Positions 22,044 to 28,787 of a stretch of 31,723 nt of DNA are shown here, in pieces. The DNA is from JBAYHA01 sp964605975 (GTDB lineage: Bacteria > Patescibacteriota > Patescibacteriia > UBA11705 > JABHMO01). The notes beneath the pieces were generated by a model, which was given only the letters and a program-made list of their open reading frames with translations, made no database searches and was not told where the DNA came from. Each line of letters opens with the position of its first letter. Within the stretch, counting starts at the first letter, position 1. The stretch is taken from the NCBI GenBank assembly GCA_964605975.1, contig CAZSER010000005.1, positions 1 through 31,723 of the forward strand. The letters are read 5' to 3'. The position numbers and the translations under genes were made by a program.

Positions 22044-22715
22044 ATGAAAACAGTTGTTGTTATTCCAGCCTATAATGAAGAACAAAGAATCGCCACAGTT
22101 CTTGAAAAACTTTTAGGTGATTCTTTTGAAGTTGTCGTTGTTGATGATGGTTCCGATGATCAAACAATGGAAATAGCACTTTCATCTGGTGCTTTTGTCT
22201 TACGCCATGAAACAAATCTAGGACAAGGAGCTGCGCTAAGAACTGGAACATTATGGGGATTAAAAAATGGCTATGACTACATTGCTCATTTTGATGCTGA
22301 CGGTCAACATCGGATCGAAGATCTAAAAAATTTACTGGGTAGTTTTAAAAAAGGAGAACATCAAGTTGTTTTGGGTTCTAGGTTTTTAGAGCAAAATTCT
22401 TCTATTCCGCCAAAAAAGAAATTTATTTTGGCATTAGCAAAAATTTTTAGTAAATATCTTTTAAAATTAAGATTTTCCGACCCTCAAAGTGGACTAAGAG
22501 TTCTTAAAAGGGAAGTAGTGCCTCTTTTACTTTGGCAAAATGATGATTATCTTCATTGTACGGAAATTCTCTGTTTAATTGAAAAAAAAGGAATTAATTT
22601 CCGAGAAGAATCAGTAATTATAAATTATGATGATTATTCTACAACCAAAAAAATAAAACCCAAAATAACCATGGGAATAAAATTGTTTTGGGAGAAATTA
22701 ATCAATCGCTTATGA
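22044..22715 (+). CDS. GT2 polyprenol-phosphate glycosyltransferase
   Basis: 223 residues, a DPM1-like family 2 glycosyltransferase without membrane helices at the end. Seen: IPAYNEE (7-13), VVVDDGSDD (31-39), NLGQGAALRTG, and the metal-binding DAD in HFDADGQHR (84-86), then GSRF, DPQSGLRVL and the late YDDYSTTKK. Enzymes like this load a sugar onto polyprenyl phosphate on the inner face. The next gene, DUF2304, overlaps it by four bases (ATGA), a partner often found there; together they would feed a GT-C enzyme such as that at 19313. Confidence 0.88.
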   Translation: MKTVVVIPAYNEEQRIATVLEKLLGDSFEVVVVDDGSDDQTMEIALSSGAFVLRHETNLGQGAALRTGTLWGLKNGYDYIAHFDADGQHRIEDLKNLLGSFKKGEHQVVLGSRFLEQNSSIPPKKKFILALAKIFSKYLLKLRFSDPQSGLRVLKREVVPLLLWQNDDYLHCTEILCLIEKKGINFREESVIINYDDYSTTKKIKPKITMGIKLFWEKLINRL

Positions 22716-23044
22716 CTATTTTTCAAATTTCAGTCAGTTTAGTTGTTTTTTATATTATCATAAAATCAATTATTCGGTTTTCCAGAAAAGATATTTCTTT
22801 TTGGTTTTTATTTCTTTGGCTAATTGTTTGGTTAATTGTTTTGTTAATAAACTTTTTCCCAATGTCAGTCACCTGGGTTGCTAATTTCGTAGGAATTGGA
22901 AGGGGAGTCGATTTAATTACTTATTGTGCTTTAATTATTGCTTTTTATTTAATTTTTAAACAAAACATTCGCTTACGAATATTAGAAAAAAAAGTTGCAA
23001 AACTAGTAAGTAATTTGGCTATCAAGAATGTTAAAAAAAAATGA
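22712..23044 (+). CDS. DUF2304 membrane protein
   Basis: 110 residues, three membrane helices. Seen: the DUF2304 pattern of FWFLFLWLIVWLIV in the second helix, GIGRGVDLITYCALIIAFYLIF in the third, then an amphipathic LRILEKKVAKLVSNLA tail. Family members occur directly after DPM1-like GT2 genes and are thought to anchor them or help flip the product; function is not proven. The start at ATG 22712 overlaps the preceding TGA (ATGA); an earlier TTG (22688) lies inside the previous gene and is unlikely. Confidence 0.85.
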   Translation: MTIFQISVSLVVFYIIIKSIIRFSRKDISFWFLFLWLIVWLIVLLINFFPMSVTWVANFVGIGRGVDLITYCALIIAFYLIFKQNIRLRILEKKVAKLVSNLAIKNVKKK

Positions 23045-23045
23045 T

Positions 23046-24128
23046 ATGACAGAAAAACCAATCGTTGGCGTAGTGTTAATCAATTATCATAACTATGCTC
23101 AGAAATATCTGGCTGAATGCTATGAAAGTCTAAAACAGTTAAACTATCCGCAAGAAAAATTAAAAATTATTGTCGTTGATAATGATCCGATTCCAGAAAG
23201 TCGTGCTTTTTTACAAGAATTTAATGAGATTATTGTTGTTGAGCAAAAAGATGGTAATTACTGTGCCGGAAATAATGTCGGAATAAAAAAAGCGGAAGAA
23301 GAAGGTTGTGAATATATTGCTATTTTAAATATGGATGTTGTTGTTGACAAAGATTGGCTTGTTAAACTTTTAGAACCTTTTGAACATATTCCTCGCATAG
23401 GTATTGTGCAATCAAAAATTTTATTACACCAGTCAGTCACACCAGAAACTTCGGAAAACTTGATCAACACCACAGGGAATAAATTAAATTTTTTGGCTTT
23501 TGGTTATACAGAAAACTACCGATTATCTGAAGATAAATATCAACCAAGCGAAAATTTTCCAGAGATTGGTTATGCCTCCGGTTGCTCATTTTTAATAAAA
23601 ACAAACTTAATGAAAGAAATTGGTCGATACGATGAAGAGCTTTACATGTATCATGACGATTTAGATCTTTCTTTGCGAGTAAAGGCTAGAAATTATAAAC
23701 TGGTTTTGGCTCCAAAATCAATAGTTTATCATAAATATGAGTTTAAAAGATCAGTGAGAATGATTTATTACATTGAAAGAAATAGATTAATTACTTATTT
23801 GGTAATGATGCCCAGAATTCAATTATGGTTGACTTTACCAATCTTTTTTCTTTTTGAACTAGGCATGTTTGCTTATTCGTTAAAAAACAAGTGGCACAAA
23901 GAGAAGATTAAAATATATACTTACTTTTTTAACAAACAAAATTTTTTAAATATTTTAAACAAAAGAAGATTCTTTCATCAACATAGGGATATTTCTTCCA
24001 GACAGTTAATTGACAACTGGCAAGGGGGAATATATTTCTTGGAAATTGATAATCCTTTATTAAAGTATATCATCAATCCATTATTAGAAATTTATTGGAA
24101 AATAATAAAATTAATTACAGTTTGGTAA
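23046..24128 (+). CDS. GT2 glycosyltransferase, rhamnosyltransferase-like
   Basis: 360 residues from ATG 23046; an in-frame ATG at 23028 would overlap the previous gene by 17 bases. Family 2 transferase of the WbbL/rhamnosyl type. Seen: VVLINYHNY near the start, VVDNDP, the GNYCAGNNVGI nucleotide-sugar block, ILNMDVVVD in the DxD position, a GCSFLIK segment, and the acid-rich YMYHDDLDLSLRVKARNYKL region with the catalytic-base Asp. A membrane-associating hydrophobic stretch (WLTLPIFFLFELGMFAY) lies near residue 258. It adds a sugar to the growing lipid-linked glycan. Confidence 0.88.
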   Translation: MTEKPIVGVVLINYHNYAQKYLAECYESLKQLNYPQEKLKIIVVDNDPIPESRAFLQEFNEIIVVEQKDGNYCAGNNVGIKKAEEEGCEYIAILNMDVVVDKDWLVKLLEPFEHIPRIGIVQSKILLHQSVTPETSENLINTTGNKLNFLAFGYTENYRLSEDKYQPSENFPEIGYASGCSFLIKTNLMKEIGRYDEELYMYHDDLDLSLRVKARNYKLVLAPKSIVYHKYEFKRSVRMIYYIERNRLITYLVMMPRIQLWLTLPIFFLFELGMFAYSLKNKWHKEKIKIYTYFFNKQNFLNILNKRRFFHQHRDISSRQLIDNWQGGIYFLEIDNPLLKYIINPLLEIYWKIIKLITVW

Positions 24129-24129
24129 T

Positions 24130-24645
24130 ATGAAAAAAATAGTTTGGTTAATTATTGGTTTATTAGTCCTTGCCGGAGGCCTGAGTTATAAAGTTTTTTA
24201 TCCTAATTCCTCATGGCAATTGCGTAATGATTTAAAATTTTTGGAAGCTTTTCCTGTTGATAGCTATTTCCTTTCCAAAGACAAAGGGTGTGGGATTTGG
24301 TATGAAGGGCAAGTTAATGGTAAAAAAAATGTTGGTAAAAATAATGAAAAAGTTGTTAATTGTTTACAAAAATCTTTTGAAAACTGCCAAAAAACAGGTG
24401 TACTTTTTGTTCAAGATGATTCTACCGGAAAAACAGGTATCTCTCAATATTCCTATTTGAGAATTCTACAAAAAAATGATCAAAACGACTGTATTTTGCA
24501 AAATATTTATGAGGAACAAAATTTCAAAACAGAAGAATCTGCACCTATTAGTTATGTAAATACCTGTTTAAAATTAGCGGATGATCTTTTACAAACATGT
24601 GAACCTGACTTTATAGATGATATAAGAAACAGTAATAATAACTAA
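24130..24645 (+). CDS. Membrane-anchored six-Cys protein, unknown
   Basis: 171 residues, no family recognised. Seen: a single N-terminal hydrophobic segment (4-20) after MKK, so a signal anchor or uncleaved signal; no lipobox. The rest is outside the membrane and holds six cysteines at 54, 78, 86, 121, 146 and 157, an even number suited to three disulfide bonds. It sits between two glycosyltransferases in the glycan operon with two-base gaps on either side, so it is probably tied to envelope glycan assembly or is itself a surface protein. The function is unknown. Confidence 0.8.
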   Translation: MKKIVWLIIGLLVLAGGLSYKVFYPNSSWQLRNDLKFLEAFPVDSYFLSKDKGCGIWYEGQVNGKKNVGKNNEKVVNCLQKSFENCQKTGVLFVQDDSTGKTGISQYSYLRILQKNDQNDCILQNIYEEQNFKTEESAPISYVNTCLKLADDLLQTCEPDFIDDIRNSNNN

Positions 24646-24646
24646 A

Positions 24647-25801
24647 ATGACTAAAATAAAAGTCGCCCAGATTGTTTGTCAACTTCCACCACAAGTTGGT
24701 GGTTTGGGAAGAGTTGCTGATCAATATTCTAAATTTTTACACAATAATGGCTTTGAAGTTGAAGTCTTTATCCCTCAATATTTTTCTAATTCCAAAAAAA
24801 ATACCGGATATCTGGTTTCTCAAAAATGGCCACTTTTCAAAAAAGGATTTGGGGCCTTTTTGCCTCAACTCCTTTGGCAACTAAGAAAATTTCAAATTGT
24901 TCATCTTCATTACCCGTTTTTTGGTAGTGCTTTTTTTGTTTCTCTAGCCAAAAGATTATGGAAAAATAATTTTAAATTAATAATAACTTATCATCAAGAT
25001 GTCCAGTTAGTTGGTTTATTAGGTGTTTATGAGAAAATTACTCGTAAACTACTATTACGATGGATTATGAATTCCGCCGATAAAATAATTATCAGTAGTG
25101 AAGATTATATTGTTAATTCGCATTTACAAGAATACTATCTGAAAAATATTGGGAAATTTATTGAGATCCCCTTTGCTGTTTCTGAAAAATATTTTCCAAT
25201 CCCTAAAAAAAATGAATTATTAAAAAAACTAAAAATAGAACCACAAGATAAAGTTATTGTTTTTGTCGGAGGATTAGATAAAGCCCATTATTTTAAAGGT
25301 ATTAATTTTTTACTAAAATCAATCCCCAAAATTGAAGACCCCAACATCAAGGTTATTATTATTGGAAAAGGAAATATGAAAAGGGATTATGAAAATATGG
25401 CGAAACAGTTGAACATTACACACAAAGTTATTTTTACCGGTTATATTGCTGATGATGAACTACCTAACTATTATAACTTAGCCGATATTTTTATTTTACC
25501 TTCAATCAATCAAAATGAGGCCTTTGGTCTCGTTTTAATTGAAGCTATGGCTTGTGGAATCCCATTAATTGCCAGTAATTTAAAAGGTGTTCGTCGGGTT
25601 GTTTATCCCGGAATAAATGGTTTACTGGTTGAACCCAAAAATAGTGATGACATTGCTCAAAAAATAAACCATTTAATCAAAAACCCTGAATTAAGAAAAC
25701 AGTTCTCAGAGCTAGGATTAAAAATGGTTAAAGAAAAGTATACATCAGAAATAATTTCTCAAAAACTAAAAAACCTCTACCAAGACCTTTTAAAGAAATA
25801 A
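24647..25801 (+). CDS. GT4 family glycosyltransferase
   Basis: 384 residues, GT-B fold. Seen: the N-terminal acceptor domain opening AQIVCQLPPQVGGLGR with the glycine loop; HLHYPFFGS; then the C-terminal donor domain with VFVGGLDKAHYFKG, the nucleotide-sugar binding VIFTGYIADDELPNYY, and the retaining-enzyme signature NEAFGLVLIEAMACG with both glutamates of the EX7E motif. The sugar and acceptor are not predictable. It is in the middle of the glycan operon. Confidence 0.92.
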   Translation: MTKIKVAQIVCQLPPQVGGLGRVADQYSKFLHNNGFEVEVFIPQYFSNSKKNTGYLVSQKWPLFKKGFGAFLPQLLWQLRKFQIVHLHYPFFGSAFFVSLAKRLWKNNFKLIITYHQDVQLVGLLGVYEKITRKLLLRWIMNSADKIIISSEDYIVNSHLQEYYLKNIGKFIEIPFAVSEKYFPIPKKNELLKKLKIEPQDKVIVFVGGLDKAHYFKGINFLLKSIPKIEDPNIKVIIIGKGNMKRDYENMAKQLNITHKVIFTGYIADDELPNYYNLADIFILPSINQNEAFGLVLIEAMACGIPLIASNLKGVRRVVYPGINGLLVEPKNSDDIAQKINHLIKNPELRKQFSELGLKMVKEKYTSEIISQKLKNLYQDLLKK

Positions 25802-25804
25802 CTT

Positions 25805-26764
25805 ATGTTCAAAGATTTTTGGGGAAGATTATTATATCTTCCACCCCAAAAACCAAAGACGGCGCAAATCGCCATTACCAATGTTTGTAATTTTAATTGT
25901 CCTATGTGTCAACGGTTTGATTTAAAAGTGGAGTTAAGACACATGACGGATGATGTTTTTTTTGTTGTTTTGAATAAGTTGAAGGATGTTCCCAATATTA
26001 TTTTAACCAGTTGGGGAGAACCATTAACGCATCCTCGAATTTTTGATTATATACAAAAAGCCTCAAAAAATCATACTGTTAGAATAACGACAAACGGTGC
26101 CTTGTTAACACCAGAAGCTACTGATAAAATTTTAAACAGTGGATTAGAGGCCATCACTTTCTCCATTGATAATTTAGAAGATAAGGACTCATTTGGCCAT
26201 CCCCTCGGAGAACAAATTTCTAACATTGAATATTTTTGTCGAAAAAATCAACAACAAGGCAAAAAAATAAAAGTTTTTTTACAATCCGTTTTTCTAAAAT
26301 ATGATGAAAAAATATTTTTAGATTTGATTTCCTTTGCCGAAAAAAATAAAATTGACCGTTTACGATTAACTCGTGTTGATTTACGCTTTAATGATTACTC
26401 TCGTCCCACAGCTAACGAAGAAAAGAAACTCGTGCAATTTTTAGAAAAAACCTTAAAAAAATCAAAACTCACTTTTGATTTTTTACCTTATGTTGCCTTT
26501 GATGGTATTATTCGTGAAATTTATCGTCGACTTTATCCCTTATTACATCGATTAGGTAAATTTTGTTTACGAACTTATGATGACATTTATGTCAATGAAA
26601 GGGGAGAAATTACGCCTTGTTGCTCTTTACCAAACCTAAACTGTGGTTCTCTTTTGGAATCAGATCTACTCACAATCTGGCAAGGAGAAAAGTTTTCTAC
26701 TTTTCGAAAAAAACAAGAAAAAATTTGTGGAAAATGTGATATTTTAGCGATAAAAATAAGATGA
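25805..26764 (+). CDS. Radical SAM/SPASM protein
   Basis: 319 residues. Seen: the radical SAM cluster motif CNFNCPMC (C28, C32, C35), a GEPLTHP SAM-contact block, TTNGALL, and a C-terminal SPASM-like region with cysteines at 254, 272, 273, 280, 308 and 311 that can hold one or two further iron-sulfur clusters. SPASM enzymes modify peptides, sugars or other small targets. Its position inside a glycosyltransferase operon and its four-base overlap (ATGA) with the next transferase suggest a sugar or lipid modification, not a peptide; that is inference. Confidence 0.88.
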   Translation: MFKDFWGRLLYLPPQKPKTAQIAITNVCNFNCPMCQRFDLKVELRHMTDDVFFVVLNKLKDVPNIILTSWGEPLTHPRIFDYIQKASKNHTVRITTNGALLTPEATDKILNSGLEAITFSIDNLEDKDSFGHPLGEQISNIEYFCRKNQQQGKKIKVFLQSVFLKYDEKIFLDLISFAEKNKIDRLRLTRVDLRFNDYSRPTANEEKKLVQFLEKTLKKSKLTFDFLPYVAFDGIIREIYRRLYPLLHRLGKFCLRTYDDIYVNERGEITPCCSLPNLNCGSLLESDLLTIWQGEKFSTFRKKQEKICGKCDILAIKIR

Positions 26765-27927
26765 AAATAGCAATTATTTCCAACCTATATCCACCGATTG
26801 AAAGAGGTGGCGCAGAACAAGTGGCCAAAATGATGGCCGAAAATTTAGTTTTAGCTGGACACGAAGTTAAAGTTTTAAGTTCCCATGGTGAAAAAAAGAT
26901 TACGCGTAAATTTGAAAATGGAGTTGAAATAATTAGAATAAATCCCAAAAATATCTTTTACTATTTAAACGATTACCGTCAACATATTTTTTTTCGTTTC
27001 CTTTGGCAATTTTTGGATGTTTTTAATTTTTGGACATATTTTAAGACTAAAAAATTTTTACAAGACTTTAAACCAAATTGGGTAATTTGTCATAATCTAA
27101 AAGGTTTGGGCTATTTAATTCCATTAGCAATAAAAAAAGCAAAAATAAAATCTGTATATTTTGCCCACGATGTTCAATTAGCAATTCCGTCCGGTTTAAT
27201 TTTTTGGAATAGGGAAAATTCATTTATCGTTAAAGGTTTCCCCACCAAAATCTATCAGAAAATAGTTCGGAGATTATTTAAAAGTTTTACTATTTTTTTG
27301 TCGCCATCAAACTGGCTGAAAGATTTTTACGAACAAAAAAAAATTTTCCAAAACTCAAAAAAATATTTATTAAAAAATCCTGATTTAACAGTGGAACCAA
27401 AAGAAAAATCCGTTTTTCAAAAACAAAACCGATTTTTGTATATCGGTCAAATAGAGGAACACAAAGGGGTAGAATGGCTTTTGGAACTTTGGAAAAAACA
27501 TTTTTTGAAATATGAAATTATTTTGATTGGAGATGGCTCCAAAAGAGAACTTTGGCAACAGAAGTATCCTTTTGCTCAATTTGTTGGACGAGTAGAGGCC
27601 ACAATTATTTTTGATCGAGTTGATTTTTTGTTAGTACCAACGCTTTGTTATGAAAATGCGCCATCTATTATACCAAAAGCCTTAAAAGCTGGATTACCGG
27701 TGATTGTTAATAATTTTGCCGGAGCGGGAGAGTTAATAACTGATGGATATAATGGCTTTCATGCCAAACCAAAAGATGCTATTTTTTGGCGTGAACTTAT
27801 TGAAAAAGTAGTTAAAATTAGTGAAGAATCTTATTTTTTATTAAGCAAAAATGCTCAAAAATCAGTTCAAGGCTTAACAATTAGCAATTTTATCAAGGAT
27901 TTAGAAAACAACTTAAAAGAGAACTAA
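26761..27927 (+). CDS. GT4 family glycosyltransferase
   Basis: 388 residues, GT-B fold, last gene of the operon. Seen: SNLYPPIERGGAEQVAKMMAE at the N terminus, CHNLKG and FAHDVQ in the acceptor domain, FLYIGQIEEHKGVEWLLE opening the donor domain, and VPTLCYENAPSIIPKALKAG, in which the EX7E spacing is kept but the second Glu is replaced by Lys. This departs from the retaining GT4 consensus and may alter activity. The start overlaps the preceding stop as ATGA. No terminator follows before the tRNA-Trp promoter. Confidence 0.9.
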   Translation: MKIAIISNLYPPIERGGAEQVAKMMAENLVLAGHEVKVLSSHGEKKITRKFENGVEIIRINPKNIFYYLNDYRQHIFFRFLWQFLDVFNFWTYFKTKKFLQDFKPNWVICHNLKGLGYLIPLAIKKAKIKSVYFAHDVQLAIPSGLIFWNRENSFIVKGFPTKIYQKIVRRLFKSFTIFLSPSNWLKDFYEQKKIFQNSKKYLLKNPDLTVEPKEKSVFQKQNRFLYIGQIEEHKGVEWLLELWKKHFLKYEIILIGDGSKRELWQQKYPFAQFVGRVEATIIFDRVDFLLVPTLCYENAPSIIPKALKAGLPVIVNNFAGAGELITDGYNGFHAKPKDAIFWRELIEKVVKISEESYFLLSKNAQKSVQGLTISNFIKDLENNLKEN

Positions 27928-27932
27928 AAAAC

Positions 27933-27961
27933 TTGCTAATTTTCTTTTTTCTTGCTATAAA
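27933..27961 (+). promoter_or_regulatory. Promoter for tRNA-Trp
   Basis: TTGCTA (27933-27938), 17 bases, TATAAA (27956-27961), with TG before the -10; 11 bases before the tRNA. Confidence 0.65.
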
Positions 27962-27972
27962 TTTACTGGCTT

Positions 27973-28046
27973 GGGGGAATAGTTCAATGGTAGAATATCG
28001 GTCTCCAAAACCGTAGATGAGGGTTCGATTCCTTCTTCCCCCGCCA
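27973..28046 (+). tRNA. tRNA-Trp(CCA)
   Basis: Acceptor GGGGGAA/TTCCCCC, D stem GTTC/GAAT, anticodon loop CTCCAAA (anticodon CCA 28005-28007), T stem GAGGG/CCTTC, discriminator G and encoded CCA (28044-28046). The outermost anticodon-stem position is a T-T mismatch (27998 and 28014). Confidence 0.95.
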
Positions 28047-28048
28047 AG

Positions 28049-28078
28049 AAAACAGCTATTTAAAATAGCTGTTTTTTT
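28049..28078 (+). terminator. Intrinsic terminator after tRNA-Trp
   Basis: CAGCTATT (28053-28060) pairs with AATAGCTG (28064-28071) around TAA, flanked by A and T runs; the T run extends to 28078. Confidence 0.88.
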
Positions 28079-28214
28079 GTTTTTTTATAAAGTTTTGCAA
28101 ATTGATTTTTTATTTAAATTTAGTTATTTGACAGTTGCTATAAAATCTTGTAAACAAAATTTTATTCTTTACTATTTAGCTTTAATAAGTTAAAATATAA
28201 AAGAAATCTAATCT

Positions 28215-28739
28215 ATGTTTAATCTAAAAAATTTTATCCGTGAAGTTCCGGATTGGCCCCAAAGAGGTGTTAATTTTAAAGATATAACAACTATTTTAGA
28301 AAATCCTGTCGTTTTTAAACAAGTAGTTGATGAGTTAATAAAACCTTTTAAAACCAATCCGATCGATAAAATTGCGGTTATCGATGCTCGTGGTTTTATA
28401 TTTGGGGCGGTAATTGCTTATAATTTAGGTGTTGGAATCAGTTTAATTCACAAAAAAGGGAAACTTCCTTTTAAAACAATTAGCCAAGAATACCAAAAAG
28501 AATATGGTGTTGATATTTTAACCATGCACGAAGACACAATTAAAAAAGGCGAAAAAGTTTTGCTGGTAGATGACCTTTTGGCAACAGGCGGAACCATTGA
28601 GGCTTCAACTAAAATGATTGAGAGTTTGGGCGGGGAAATTATTGGTATTTCCGTAGTGGTTAATTTACCTTTTTTGGGAGGGAGCGAAAAACTTAAACAA
28701 AAATATTTTTTAAACCATTTAATTGAATATAGTAATTAA
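28215..28739 (+). CDS. apt: Adenine phosphoribosyltransferase
   Basis: 174 residues, standard Apt length. Converts adenine plus PRPP to AMP. Seen: VPDWPQRGVNFKDIT (11-25), the ARGFIFG loop (58-64), an RKKGKLP-like KKGKLPFKT (80-88), and the PRPP-binding motif VLLVDDLLATGGT (115-127). The next gene begins with MTA phosphorylase, which produces adenine, so the two form a salvage pair. A TTGACA at 28128-28133 with a weak TAAACA 17 bases on may be its promoter. Confidence 0.95.
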   Translation: MFNLKNFIREVPDWPQRGVNFKDITTILENPVVFKQVVDELIKPFKTNPIDKIAVIDARGFIFGAVIAYNLGVGISLIHKKGKLPFKTISQEYQKEYGVDILTMHEDTIKKGEKVLLVDDLLATGGTIEASTKMIESLGGEIIGISVVVNLPFLGGSEKLKQKYFLNHLIEYSN

Positions 28740-28787
28740 AATTTTCAAGATAATTACAAAAAAAATTAAGATACTAAAAAAGTTGTT

